From Butyricimonas virosa (GTDB taxonomy: Bacteria; Bacteroidota; Bacteroidia; Bacteroidales; Marinifilaceae): a stretch of DNA of 64,000 nucleotides. This document shows, piece by piece, positions 16,187-25,213 of the stretch (its first letter is position 1; each line of letters starts with the position of its first letter). The stretch is taken from NCBI RefSeq assembly GCF_025148635.1, contig NZ_CP102269.1, positions 558,001-622,000 on the forward strand, in the 5' to 3' direction. The notes beneath the pieces are model-generated. The model did not search any database. It was not told the origin of the DNA and saw nothing but the letters and a program-made list of their open reading frames with translations. The position numbers and the translations under genes are program-made.

Positions 16187-16796
16187 TATTATACCTTCCC
16201 TTCTGCAACCTCGTGTCAAAGAATACGATCCCGTACCACATCATGTCGATCGAAACCGTCCCCTCCTGCCTCAACTGTCGCCATACCAAAGAATTAAAAC
16301 GCCCTTTGTAAATATCTTTAATCACGATACACAACGGGCCTCGTTTGCGCACTCGCAAAACCTCCTCCCAAGCTTCATCCCAATCCTCCTCGAACGCTCT
16401 CCCCAAGAAAACCATATCGATCTTACGACCTTTCAAATCTCCCGGTTTCACCTGTTCCGTGTACTCGGCCCCCAAATATGCACATCCCCCGTTCAGCAAC
16501 ACCATCTGTTTCGAAACAGCCGCCAGATACATGGAAACCCACGGAGACCGCACCCCAACACACAACACATTCCGGTAAGAAAAGTATTCTGCCAACCGGA
16601 AAAGCAAACGATACAATTTCCGCTCTTTCTCCCGAATGTTCCCCATCGCCTCAATCCGCTCGAAATCGTAATAAACCGCTTTTTCCTTTATTACACTCGT
16701 GATCAAATCAAAAACAAAGGGAGAATGCACCCCGTACCCTCTTTTATGTCGAAAACGAATGGCATGTTTAAATCGTTGTTTTAAATAATTATACAT
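16176..16796 (-). CDS. SAM-dependent methyltransferase-like protein
   Basis: 206 residues. The N-terminal signature HKRGYGVHSPFVFDLI is found in a Bacteroidota group annotated as class I SAM-dependent (O-)methyltransferase-like. The following NVLCVGVRSPWVSMYLAAVS sits where the glycine-rich SAM loop would be, but it lacks the usual GxGxG, so enzymatic activity is doubtful. C-terminal end SIDMMWYGIVFFDTRLQKGRY is also family-typical. Substrate unknown. Confidence 0.65.
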   Translation of the reverse strand: MYNYLKQRFKHAIRFRHKRGYGVHSPFVFDLITSVIKEKAVYYDFERIEAMGNIREKERKLYRLLFRLAEYFSYRNVLCVGVRSPWVSMYLAAVSKQMVLLNGGCAYLGAEYTEQVKPGDLKGRKIDMVFLGRAFEEDWDEAWEEVLRVRKRGPLCIVIKDIYKGRFNSLVWRQLRQEGTVSIDMMWYGIVFFDTRLQKGRYNMII

Positions 16797-16922
16797 CTCC
16801 CAGTAATCTGTCTGTCCAAATTATTTATTCCACGAAATTAAAATTTATTCCCGATATGCTCAACTAAAGTCATCTATTTTTTTTACTTTCGTTCGAGAAA
16901 TGAACCATCGAAAATTTACATT

Positions 16923-19022
16923 TTGGAACTGGCAGGACTGAACATAAAATTCGTACCGGGTGTTGGAGAGAAAAGAGCCTCGTTGCTGGAGCAGGAAATG
17001 GGCATCCAAAGCTACGAGGATATGCTCTATTACATCCCTTACAAATACATCGACCGAACCCGTGTTTACACGATTCGGGAACTCACCTCAGACCTTCCCT
17101 ATATTCAGGTAAAAGCCAAAATTACAAACCTCTCGTCCATCGGAGTAGGCAAACAAATGCGCATGGTCGCAACAGCTTATGACGGGACCGGGGAACTGGA
17201 GCTCGTTTGGTTCACGGGCCACAAATACCTCGCCAGTCAGATCAACCCCGACAAGGAATACTTGATTTTCGGCAAACCGACCATCTTCAATCATAAAATG
17301 AACATCGTCCATCCGGAAATGGACCTGTACGAAACGAGTGTCAAGCAGCTCGTAGGCTTCCAAGCCATCTACCCAACCACGGAGAAGATGAAAAAAAGCT
17401 ACCTGACCTCCCGGTTGATCAACAAAATACAAGCGAATATTTTCAAAGCCATCAATGGCAGGATTCAAGAAACCCTCCCGGCATGGTTCATCAAGAAATA
17501 CAATTTGATCTACCTGCACGAAGCCTTGTACAACATCCATTTCCCGGAAAACCCGGATATGCTCCGCAAGGCACAATACCGGCTTAAATTTGAGGAGCTA
17601 TTCTACATCCAGCTCAACATCTTGAAACTGAAATTCAACCGTAAAGCTGCCTTCCAAGGACACCTTTTTACCACTGTCGGAGATTATTTCAACGATTTCT
17701 ACCACAATCATCTGCCCTTTCCCCTAACCGATGCCCAGAAACGGGTTATTAAAGAGATTCGTTCTGATTGCGGTTCCGGCAAGCAGATGAACCGTTTGTT
17801 GCAAGGAGATGTGGGTAGCGGCAAAACCCTTGTTGCCGTAATGTGTATGCTGATCGCCCTCGACAACGGCTATCAAGCCGCCATCATGGCCCCGACAGAG
17901 ATTCTCGCCACCCAACATTACGAAACTATATCCGAACTTCTAAAGAACACCTCGATCAGTGTTGGTCTACTGACGGGTTCCACCAAGAAAAAAGAGCGTG
18001 AGATCATTCATGAAGCCCTGTCCGACGGTCGCCTGCAAGTCCTAATCGGTACACACGCCTTGTTGGAAAACGTGGTGAATTTTAAAAACGTGGGACTTGT
18101 TGTTATCGACGAGCAACATCGTTTCGGTGTCGCCCAGCGAGCCAAATTATGGCAAAAGAACACGATTCCCCCACATATGCTAGTCATGACAGCAACCCCC
18201 ATTCCCCGAACCCTCGCCATGACCCTCTACGGAGATCTGGATGTATCGGTGATCGACCAACTTCCCCCTGGCCGAAAACCCATCACCACGTATCATGCCT
18301 TCGAAGCAAGACGCCTACAAGTCTACAAATTCATCCAGAAAGAACTGGAACTCGGCAGGCAAGCCTACATCGTGTACCCCATGATCTCCGAATCGGAAAA
18401 GATGGATTACCGGAATTTGGAAGAAGGCTATGAACACGTGATGAGTTATTTCGCCCCTCTAGGATACACGGCAGACATCGTTCATGGAAAACTCAAACCG
18501 CCTGAGAAAGAAGAACACATGAGACGTTTCGTTTCCGGAGAAACCCGCATTCTAGTGGCAACCACCGTGATTGAAGTCGGGGTAAATGTTCCCAATGCCT
18601 CCATCATGGTCATTGAAAGTGCCGAACGTTTCGGACTGTCCCAATTACACCAACTGCGCGGACGGGTCGGACGGGGTGCCGAACAATCGTACTGTATTTT
18701 GATGACCTCCTACAAACTATCCAACGAATCCCGCAAAAGAATCGAAACCATGACCTCCACGAATGACGGCTTCGAAATTGCCGAAGTCGATTTAAAACTT
18801 CGCGGCCCGGGAGACATCGAAGGGACTCAACAAAGTGGACTGACATGCAACCTGAGAGTTGCCAATCTTGGTAAAGACGGACGTGTACTGAACGAGGCTG
18901 CCCAAGCAGCCACACTTATCCTAGAAGACGATCCTCTCCTGCAAAAAGAAGAGAACCAAACTTTTGCCACCCAGGTAAAACGCCTTTTCAAAACGAAAAT
19001 CAACTGGCGATACATCAGTTAA
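16923..19022 (+). CDS. recG: ATP-dependent DNA helicase RecG
   Basis: Branch-migration helicase acting on stalled forks and Holliday junctions. 699 residues: N-terminal KFVPGVGEKRASLL wedge/OB region, Walker A QGDVGSGKT near residue 295, DEQHRFGV box near 394, TATPIPRTLAMT, TTVIEVGVNVPNA, QLRGRVGRG. The start is TTG at 16923, chosen because it puts the conserved ELAGLNIKFVPGVG at the N-terminus; the nearest ATG (16900) is out of frame. A TACTTTCG box near 16873 may be the promoter. Confidence 0.95.
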   Translation: MELAGLNIKFVPGVGEKRASLLEQEMGIQSYEDMLYYIPYKYIDRTRVYTIRELTSDLPYIQVKAKITNLSSIGVGKQMRMVATAYDGTGELELVWFTGHKYLASQINPDKEYLIFGKPTIFNHKMNIVHPEMDLYETSVKQLVGFQAIYPTTEKMKKSYLTSRLINKIQANIFKAINGRIQETLPAWFIKKYNLIYLHEALYNIHFPENPDMLRKAQYRLKFEELFYIQLNILKLKFNRKAAFQGHLFTTVGDYFNDFYHNHLPFPLTDAQKRVIKEIRSDCGSGKQMNRLLQGDVGSGKTLVAVMCMLIALDNGYQAAIMAPTEILATQHYETISELLKNTSISVGLLTGSTKKKEREIIHEALSDGRLQVLIGTHALLENVVNFKNVGLVVIDEQHRFGVAQRAKLWQKNTIPPHMLVMTATPIPRTLAMTLYGDLDVSVIDQLPPGRKPITTYHAFEARRLQVYKFIQKELELGRQAYIVYPMISESEKMDYRNLEEGYEHVMSYFAPLGYTADIVHGKLKPPEKEEHMRRFVSGETRILVATTVIEVGVNVPNASIMVIESAERFGLSQLHQLRGRVGRGAEQSYCILMTSYKLSNESRKRIETMTSTNDGFEIAEVDLKLRGPGDIEGTQQSGLTCNLRVANLGKDGRVLNEAAQAATLILEDDPLLQKEENQTFATQVKRLFKTKINWRYIS

Positions 19023-19030
19023 CTCCACAA

Positions 19031-19060
19031 AAAAAGGACGCCCGAAAGCGTCCTCTTTTA
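19031..19060. terminator. Terminator between recG and DUF3332 gene
   Basis: AGGACGC-ccgaaa-GCGTCCT flanked by AAAAAA and CTTTTATT; usable in both directions. Confidence 0.8.
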
Positions 19061-19076
19061 TTATAGCCCGAAAAAA

Positions 19077-19559
19077 TTAGTTGATAGCCACAACAGCTTT
19101 CATCATCTTTTTCGTGTTTTTCATCAACTTAGCCTTATTCTGACCATCCATTAAATACCAAGATTCTTCTTCTGGGAAATATTGGAATTCAGCGACAGCA
19201 TCAGTCTCTTCACTTGCAACAACCATCTTGTTCAAAGATTTGGTTACATGGTAAGGATGTCCGGCATACATAACCTGACCTTCTTCCACGTCTCCAGCTT
19301 TCATAGCTACCGGATTTTGCCCACCCCAGAACTCAATTGAGTTAAAAATTAATGCATCACCCAAGCAGCACAACTCGTATGCCGGAAGAATACATAATCC
19401 CAAGAATACCAACTCGTTCACGAACTTAGCATTAGATACTTGTCCATTCCAGTTATGTAACTTGGAAGTCAAAGAGAAAGAACCGTAACACCCCGTGAAA
19501 GCCACTGATGATACTGCGATCATCACAATTGCAATCATTTGATTAAAACCTTTTTTCAT
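19077..19559 (-). CDS. DUF3332 family envelope lipoprotein
   Basis: 160 residues with a signal peptide ending in lipobox AFTGC and then YGSFSLTSKLHNWN, the signature of DUF3332. Two to three hydrophobic stretches follow (VFLGLCILPAYELCCLGDAL). Function unknown; exported. It stands alone with a terminator behind it. Confidence 0.85.
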   Translation of the reverse strand: MKKGFNQMIAIVMIAVSSVAFTGCYGSFSLTSKLHNWNGQVSNAKFVNELVFLGLCILPAYELCCLGDALIFNSIEFWGGQNPVAMKAGDVEEGQVMYAGHPYHVTKSLNKMVVASEETDAVAEFQYFPEEESWYLMDGQNKAKLMKNTKKMMKAVVAIN

Positions 19560-19629
19560 AACCTATGCTTTAAATTTAATTAGTTTTACGAAGATAACAC
19601 TTTTTGTTACGAAACTAAAGCTCCTTTTG

Positions 19630-21042
19630 TTATTTTTTCTTATAGAATTTTTTCGGAGCAATCATTAATTCCGGACGGAGCACGTTATCCAACTCTTCTT
19701 TCGTCAATAATTTCTCTTCCAAAACTAAATCGTAAACACTTCTGTTTTCCGTTAAAGCTCTCTTGGCAATACGAGATGAATTTTCGTAACCTAAAGTCGG
19801 GTTCAAAGCAGTAACGATACCGATACTGTTCATCACCATATCTTTACAACGGTCTACGTTAGCAGTAATTCCGTCAATACACAAAATTCTCAAACGATCC
19901 ATCACCTTGGTCAACATCTGCATAGAGTTGAACAAAGCGTAAACGATTACCGGCTCCATCACGTTCAATTCCAACTGACCAGCTTCGGCAGCCATCATCA
20001 CGGTCGTGTCATTACCGATCACACGGAAACAAACCTGGTTAACCACTTCCGGAATAACCGGATTCACCTTACCCGGCATGATAGAAGATCCCGGTTGCAT
20101 AGGAGGTAAGTTAATTTCGTTCAAACCACATCTCGGACCACTGGACAATAAACGTAAGTCATTACATACCTTAGACAACTGAACGCAGAAACGTTTCAAT
20201 TCCGAAGAATAAGACACGCAAGCACCCGTGTCAGGAGTTGCTGCAATTAAATTCGGAGCCAAAACGAACTCTTCTCCACTGATAATACGTAATTCACGGG
20301 CACAAATTTCAGCATATTCCGGTTCTGAGTTAATACCCGTACCAATTGCCGTTGCTCCCATGTTTTCTACCAAAAACAACTTTGCAGCAGCATTCAAACG
20401 TTCGATATTTTCTTCCAAAGTTACAGCATAGGCTTCGAATTCCTGCCCTAACGTCATAGGTACCGCATCTTGAAGTTGGGTACGCCCCATTTTCAATACA
20501 TGCTCGAATTCTTTTGCTTTTCTTCTGAAAGAATCAACCAACAATTTAATTTCAGCAACTACTTCCTTATTGGTTAAAATGATTGCCAAGTGGAATGAAG
20601 TAGGATAAGCATCATTTGTTGATTGAGAAAGATTCACATGATTATTCGGGTGGCAAAATTCATATTCACCTTTTTGGTGTCCCAACAGCTCCAAAGCACG
20701 ATTGGCAACCACCTCATTGATATTCATATTCGTAGAAGTTCCTGCACCACCTTGAACCATATCTACCGGGAATTGATCTGCCAACTTACCATCGATAATC
20801 TCTTCGCAAGCAGCTGTAATTGCGTTTGTGATATCGGCAGGAATCAATCCCAATTCAAAATTCGCTTTTGCAGCAGCCCATTTTACCATGGCCAAAGCCT
20901 TCACGTAGTTCGGGAACATTCCGATCGTATATCCGCTGATTCCAGCAAAGTTCTCGATAGCTCTCAAAGTTTGAACGCCATAATATGCATCCATCGGCAC
21001 TTCTTTATTGCCGAGTAAATCATGTTCTATTCTTGTTTTCAT
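19630..21042 (-). CDS. aspA: Aspartate ammonia-lyase
   Basis: Reversible deamination of L-aspartate to fumarate plus ammonium; in anaerobic Bacteroidales it feeds fumarate respiration. 470 residues, fumarase/aspartase superfamily: RIEHDLLGNKEVP at the start, MVQGGAGTSTNMNINEVVANRA, QSTNDAYPTS, and the flexible loop GSSIMPGKVNPV near residue 317 with the catalytic serine. A canonical promoter lies at 21164-21195, leaving a leader of about 115 bases. Confidence 0.95.
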   Translation of the reverse strand: MKTRIEHDLLGNKEVPMDAYYGVQTLRAIENFAGISGYTIGMFPNYVKALAMVKWAAAKANFELGLIPADITNAITAACEEIIDGKLADQFPVDMVQGGAGTSTNMNINEVVANRALELLGHQKGEYEFCHPNNHVNLSQSTNDAYPTSFHLAIILTNKEVVAEIKLLVDSFRRKAKEFEHVLKMGRTQLQDAVPMTLGQEFEAYAVTLEENIERLNAAAKLFLVENMGATAIGTGINSEPEYAEICARELRIISGEEFVLAPNLIAATPDTGACVSYSSELKRFCVQLSKVCNDLRLLSSGPRCGLNEINLPPMQPGSSIMPGKVNPVIPEVVNQVCFRVIGNDTTVMMAAEAGQLELNVMEPVIVYALFNSMQMLTKVMDRLRILCIDGITANVDRCKDMVMNSIGIVTALNPTLGYENSSRIAKRALTENRSVYDLVLEEKLLTKEELDNVLRPELMIAPKKFYKKK

Positions 21043-21163
21043 AACTCTATAGATTAATTATTTCCAAATACGTTTGAATTTCTTTCAAGTTTCACCCGAT
21101 CGTCAAAAACAATAACAAAATGTCTCTTGTTCATAACAAACGACCCGAAGAAAATTAATCCGG

Positions 21164-21195
21164 CAAAGGTAAAAAGTTAATAGTATAAAGCCAAA
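21164..21195 (-). promoter_or_regulatory. Promoter of aspA
   Basis: Minus strand TTTG (21195-21192), 20 bases, TACCTTTG (21171-21164). It fits the Bacteroidota consensus exactly. The remaining gap to 21339 shows no gene. Confidence 0.7.
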
Positions 21196-21339
21196 TTTTA
21201 ATCAAAAAATCACGACTCTTCTTCATGGGAATCACATCGCTGGATATCAATAAAATACAGTATACTTTAACAAAATAAAGCTCGACGCAATGCTTTTTTA
21301 CAAACGTTTCCGAAAAAGAAAGTAACGAGTCTGCAAATG

Positions 21340-21440
21340 CCTATAAAGTCCAAAGCCATAAAGCCTATAAACACTTCAGAGACACAAACCATATATACTT
21401 TGGACTTTATAAACTTATGGACTTCACGAACCTTACAAAT
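21340..21440. repeat. ATGGACTTTATAAACTT word repeats
   Basis: Words ATAAAGTCCAAAG, CATAAAGCCTATAAACACTT and then TTTGGACTTTATAAACTTATGGACTTCACGAACCTTACAAAT, in opposite orientations. Same word family as at 3911-4062. It reaches into the 3' end of the DUF4494 gene (stop 21433). Confidence 0.6.
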
Positions 21441-21933
21441 CCGCTTCTATACTGTCTAAAGGCTTCAAGTTAGAAGGAATCTTCTGATCGGCATCATCCG
21501 AGAAATAAGGGAACACGTCCATAATATTTGTATCCGCCAAGGAACTGATCTCGAAAGGCACCACGTAAGTTGACAGACTTTTATGCAAATTAGCCAACGC
21601 ACTGTCAATATCCGCTCCCGCAACCAAGTAATATTGGTTCGATTTTTTCTCCTTGCCACTGATCTGATCGGCATCAATAATAGCCACTTTGGCCTTGAAC
21701 CACTTATCGTCATTCCCATCATTCGACTCCACCAACTCCGTGATATTCGATTTCTTCAATCCCACGATATAAAAATCCCCTTGGATCATTTCTCTCAAAT
21801 TCTCGGTAATCCGACTTTCAGCCTCTGTATAAGACATCGCATCTAACAAATACAACTCGGACATCTTTTTTTCTTTTCCATCCTCACCCACTTTCACGTA
21901 TTTTACCTTCGCTTCAAACCAATTTGCTGTCAT
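21433..21933 (-). CDS. DUF4494 domain protein
   Basis: 166 residues, start MTANWFEAKVKYVKVGEDGKEKK, which with YLLDAMSYTEAE and the repeat-like KWFKAKVAIIDADQISGKEKK marks DUF4494, a Bacteroidota family often annotated near replication or phage-type genes. The two halves (WFEAKVKY... and WFKAKVAI...) look like an internal duplication. A -7 box TACTTTTG is at 21974-21967. Function unknown. Confidence 0.85.
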   Translation of the reverse strand: MTANWFEAKVKYVKVGEDGKEKKMSELYLLDAMSYTEAESRITENLREMIQGDFYIVGLKKSNITELVESNDGNDDKWFKAKVAIIDADQISGKEKKSNQYYLVAGADIDSALANLHKSLSTYVVPFEISSLADTNIMDVFPYFSDDADQKIPSNLKPLDSIEADL

Positions 21934-22153
21934 TTCTTCTCTAATTTTATGTGTTTAATTCTACAGCAAAAGTAAAATAATCTCCCCAAAATATTTCTTC
22001 TCGGGAAAAATTAAATTGAACTTTTACTGAAGAGAAACTAAATACAGAAAGTATATAAATCCAAGAAAAGTCTACAAAATAAAATTCCATTTACTCGGGA
22101 ATTACATATCGTCATTCTCCGAAGACTTCGTATTGCTCGTGCCCATCTTCTTC

Positions 22154-22324
22154 CTATTTTCGGCTCGTTCTCGCTAGGTTTTCATGGACGACAAAAATAT
22201 TCCGCACATCACATGCCAACAAATCGAAGTAGAACATCACGCTTAACCATTTGAAACGGATTCCCAACAGTTGTTCTAAATCGGTATAAACTTCGAAACA
22301 AGACCCGGAATATCGAGAGGCAGA
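22154..22324 (-). pseudogene. Possible coding remnant
   Basis: A 56-codon open stretch without a usable start. It contains FEVYTDLEQLLGIRFKWLSV and continues MFYFDLLACDVRNIFVVHENL, which looks protein-like in composition. I cannot name the family. It lies in a roughly 500-base gap (21934-22429) next to two truncated genes, which suggests a decayed segment. Confidence 0.25.
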
Positions 22325-22358
22325 TTACGTAATAACAAAAAAAGTAACAAGTAAAACC

Positions 22359-22422
22359 ACGAGAATGACATAATCAAAGTAGAAGGAATTATGTCCAACA
22401 ACATTTATTATGCCATTCTCGT
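22359..22422. repeat. Long inverted repeat
   Basis: Arms ACGAGAATGACATAAT and ATTATGCCATTCTCGT (16 bases, one mismatch), loop 32 bases. The first arm can also pair with an internal ATTATGTC. It lies behind the truncated gene at 22430 and may end its transcript, though no T-run follows. Confidence 0.6.
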
Positions 22423-22429
22423 GTAGTTA

Positions 22430-22792
22430 CTATCTCACAATAATCGTAAAACAATCATTCACATCCTTTGACCAGCCTTCATTCCAAAAGTTTAAAGATA
22501 TACTATACCTTCCTCGAGGAACGTCATTATCCACCGGAACGGATAGGACACCATTCCCTCGGACAGAAATGTAAGCGGCTAATTTAGCAGCATCCCCGCC
22601 TTCCGAAGTAATTGATTTCACCTGACACCAAATCGGGTTACTCCCTTCAATTCCTTCAATTGGAGTACTTGTCCAAGGCATACAATAAGTCACACGCAAC
22701 CAATCTTCTCCACCCCCGACTAATTTCGTTGGATAAACCTGAAAATACCAAGAACAAATTTTACAAAAAGGGGATATTACCGGATTACTCAC
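22430..22792 (-). pseudogene. C-terminal fragment of an unknown, probably exported protein
   Basis: The open frame gives 120 residues, but the first 17 are the antisense reading of the truncated sigma gene next door. The protein-like part begins about VYPTKLVGGGEDWLRVTY and ends with a beta-rich GRYSISLNFWNEGWSKDVNDC. It lacks a signal peptide and a natural start, so I read it as the 3' end of a longer gene cut at about 22740. Family not recognised. If it is expressed, it is a short unknown protein. Confidence 0.4.
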
Positions 22793-23042
22793 GTGGGAAT
22801 ATTACGTGGAATCAGAACTTCAGGAACATATTGAAAAGGCAATCCGTCAGCTTCCCCCTCAATGTCAAAAGATTTTCATCATGAATCGTTTCAATGACAA
22901 AAGTATCACTCAAATCGCCGAAGAGTTGGAAATCTCTCCCCGCACGGTAGAAAAACACATCGAAATAGCCTTGAAAAAACTCCGTCAAGAATTGGCAGAC
23001 TACCTTCCTGCCGGTTTGTTACTCTGGTTATTAAATATTTAA
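22743..23042 (+). pseudogene. 5'-truncated ECF sigma factor
   Basis: The frame is open from 22743, right after a TGA, and carries the linker (QEQILQKGDITGLLTWEYYV) and complete sigma region 4 (LPPQCQKIFIMNRFNDKSI, helix-turn-helix ISPRTVEKHIEIALKKLR) but none of region 2. Only about 100 codons remain of the usual 180-190. The break coincides with the truncated 5' end of the opposite gene at about 22740. A GTG at 22806 could start a 78-residue region-4-only protein, which I consider unlikely to be functional. Confidence 0.7.
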
Positions 23043-23046
23043 AAAC

Positions 23047-23080
23047 AAGAAAAGAGGCTCGTTTCCAAGCCTCTTTTCTT
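23047..23080. terminator. Bidirectional terminator
   Basis: Perfect 13-bp stem AAGAAAAGAGGCT / AGCCTCTTTTCTT with an 8-base loop, between the sigma remnant (+) and the RRM gene (-). Confidence 0.8.
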
Positions 23081-23096
23081 CAGAATATATAACATC

Positions 23097-23423
23097 TTAA
23101 TACCTTCTGTTTGAATTATAACCTCCGCGACTTCCGCCACCTCTGTTATATCCTCCGCGACCTCCACCGTTTGATCTATCTTCTCTCGGTTTAGCCACAT
23201 TCACGGTAATTACTTTACCATCATATTCAGCACCGTTCAATTCATCGATTGCTTTTTGTCCCATTGCCTCATCAGCAATCTCAACAAAACCGAATCCTCT
23301 TGATCTACCAGTTTCCCGATCCATAATAACTTTTGCAGAAGTAACTTCACCATATTCTGCAAACAACGTGTTTAAATCTGCGTCATCAACGCCATAACTT
23401 AAATTTGAAATGTAAATGTTCAT
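23097..23423 (-). CDS. RRM-type RNA-binding protein with RGG tail
   Basis: 108 residues. One RNA recognition motif: RNP2 IYISNL at 3-8 and RNP1 RGFGFVEI around 41-48, then a C-terminal Gly/Arg/Tyr-rich tail (GGGRGGYNRGGGSRGGYN) that probably adds non-specific RNA binding. Such short RRM proteins are common in Bacteroidota and act as RNA chaperones or global regulators; the target here is unknown. ATG 23423 was chosen over the codon at 23432 because MNIYISNL is the family N-terminus. Its promoter at 23552-23581 leaves a leader of about 120 bases. Confidence 0.9.
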   Translation of the reverse strand: MNIYISNLSYGVDDADLNTLFAEYGEVTSAKVIMDRETGRSRGFGFVEIADEAMGQKAIDELNGAEYDGKVITVNVAKPREDRSNGGGRGGYNRGGGSRGGYNSNRRY

Positions 23424-23551
23424 CAAGTACAATTTTTGATTAATTAATAAAAGCGATTGAGAATGGTCTCATTGGAAAAAAGTCTACTTAACGATACAAA
23501 TACATTGATAGGAAAGTGATTTAAATACAAATAATTCAACTCAATCTGGGA

Positions 23552-23581
23552 CAAAGATACGCTTTATTTCGAACATACAAG
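23552..23581 (-). promoter_or_regulatory. Promoter of the RRM gene
   Basis: Minus strand CTTG, 18 bases, TATCTTTG (23559-23552). The long leader (about 23424-23545) is AT-rich and shows no named structure. Confidence 0.5.
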
Positions 23582-23777
23582 CGTTTTTGAAAATTTATTT
23601 CAAATTATTTATCAAACAGACTAAATTTCACGTTACATTTTTCAGCTTAAACCCCTCTTCCAATTAGCTTTCACACCAGAACATCAACCAGAAAAAGAAT
23701 TAACCAAACACATCATGAAAAAACTTTTGGGGCACCTTTTTTATTTCAGCAGTTTTCCCCGTTTTATTTATTAAACA

Positions 23778-23809
23778 TTTGATCATTTTCTTTACATTTA
23801 TTACTTTCG
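23778..23809 (+). promoter_or_regulatory. Promoter of the fucosidase gene
   Basis: TTTG (23778-23781), 20 bases, TACTTTCG (23802-23809), 25 bases before the ATG. The stretch 23582-23777 between the two divergent promoters shows nothing else that I can name. Confidence 0.55.
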
Positions 23810-23833
23810 TGAAAATTTAATCTAATCCTTAAC

Positions 23834-25129
23834 ATGAAAAATATATTCATTACCACGCTTTTATTTTTAACTGTTGTATTCTGTTCTGCTCAAGAAAAAT
23901 ACGTTCCCTCACAGGAGAATCTTACCAACCGGGAATGGTTCCGGGATGCCAAATTCGGTATGTTTATCCACTGGGGGATATACAGTATGCTGGCTGACGG
24001 CGAATGGGTGCTGACCAACAAAAGCCTGAACGAGGCGGAGTACCAAAAACTGGCAGACGGATTCTATCCCTCCAAATTCAATGCGGACGAGTGGGTACGC
24101 ATCGCCAAGGATGCCGGGATGAAATACATCTGTTTCACCTCCCGCCATCACGACGGGTTCTCGATGTTCGACACGAAACAATCGGATTACAACATTGTCA
24201 AAGCAACTCCTTTCAAACGAGATGTCATCAAGGAATTGGCCGAAGCCTGCCAAAAACACGGACTTAAATTATTCTTCTACTATTCCCATATCGACTGGCA
24301 CCGACCGGATTATTACCCGTGGGGGCGCACGGGACGGAACACGGGACGTACTCCTTCCGGCACGTGGGAAGATTATTTAAAATTCATGGATGCCCAGTTG
24401 ACCGAATTACTTACCAATTACGGCCCGATCGGTGGTATCTGGTTCGACGGTTGGTGGGATAAACCCGATGCGGACTGGCAACTGGAAAGGCAATACACCC
24501 TGATTCACCGTCTTCAACCGGGATGTCTGATCGGGAATAATCATCACAAAGCACCTTTTGAGGGAGAAGATTTCCAGATGTTCGAACGGGATCTACCGGG
24601 ACAAAACAAAGCCGGGTATTCTGCCGATGCGGAAATCAGCGCCTTGCCGTTGGAAAGTTGTGAAACCATGAACAACACGTGGGGATATAATATCAATGAC
24701 CGAAATTTCAAATCCACGAAACAACTCATCCACACGCTGGTAGGAGCCGCCGGGAATAATGCAAATTTACTATTAAACGTGGGTCCCCGTCCGGGAGGAG
24801 ATTTCCCCGAAGGATCGGTAAGACACTTGAAAGAAATCGGCGAATGGATGCGCACTTACGGTGAAACCATCCAAGGCACCCGTGCCGGGATTATCCCTCA
24901 ACAAGACTGGGGAGTCACAACCCAAAAAGGGAATAAACTCTACATCCACATTCTAAACTTGAACAAAACGGAACTACTTCTTCCCACCACGGACAGAAAA
25001 ATAAAGAGTATTGTATGTTTCAAGGATCAAACTCCAGTAAAATACAAGAAAACCAAAGAAGGAATCCTCCTTCAATTGAACGAAGTCCCCACAGACATAG
25101 ACCATATCGTGGAAATTATTTGGAAATAA
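23834..25129 (+). CDS. GH29 alpha-L-fucosidase, exported
   Basis: Retaining glycoside hydrolase removing terminal alpha-L-fucose from glycans such as mucin. 431 residues with a signal peptide (FCSAQ cleavage near 20). Motifs: WFRDAKFGMFIHWGIYS, YICFTSRHHDGFSMFDTKQSDYN (shown in part: SRHHDGFSMF), and IGGIWFDGWWDKPDADW, where the Asp of WFDG is the expected nucleophile. Then NLLLNVGPRPGG, also typical. Length fits a single catalytic domain with a short C-terminal beta part. No SusC/D neighbour. Confidence 0.93.
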   Translation: MKNIFITTLLFLTVVFCSAQEKYVPSQENLTNREWFRDAKFGMFIHWGIYSMLADGEWVLTNKSLNEAEYQKLADGFYPSKFNADEWVRIAKDAGMKYICFTSRHHDGFSMFDTKQSDYNIVKATPFKRDVIKELAEACQKHGLKLFFYYSHIDWHRPDYYPWGRTGRNTGRTPSGTWEDYLKFMDAQLTELLTNYGPIGGIWFDGWWDKPDADWQLERQYTLIHRLQPGCLIGNNHHKAPFEGEDFQMFERDLPGQNKAGYSADAEISALPLESCETMNNTWGYNINDRNFKSTKQLIHTLVGAAGNNANLLLNVGPRPGGDFPEGSVRHLKEIGEWMRTYGETIQGTRAGIIPQQDWGVTTQKGNKLYIHILNLNKTELLLPTTDRKIKSIVCFKDQTPVKYKKTKEGILLQLNEVPTDIDHIVEIIWK

Positions 25130-25213
25130 ATTACCAGCACATAGCATTAAACCTTGCTATATTAGGATATTTTTTGCACCTTGCCCGTAAGTTTAACAAG
25201 CACTAAAAAAGAA

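Noticed and set aside
17088..17576. Open frame of 162 codons antisense to recG
   Set aside because: RecG is complete in the other strand; the antisense product shows no family features.
22806..23042. Functional short sigma factor starting at GTG
   Set aside because: The frame continues upstream with normal sigma linker sequence and ends at a junction shared with another truncated gene, so it is a broken gene.
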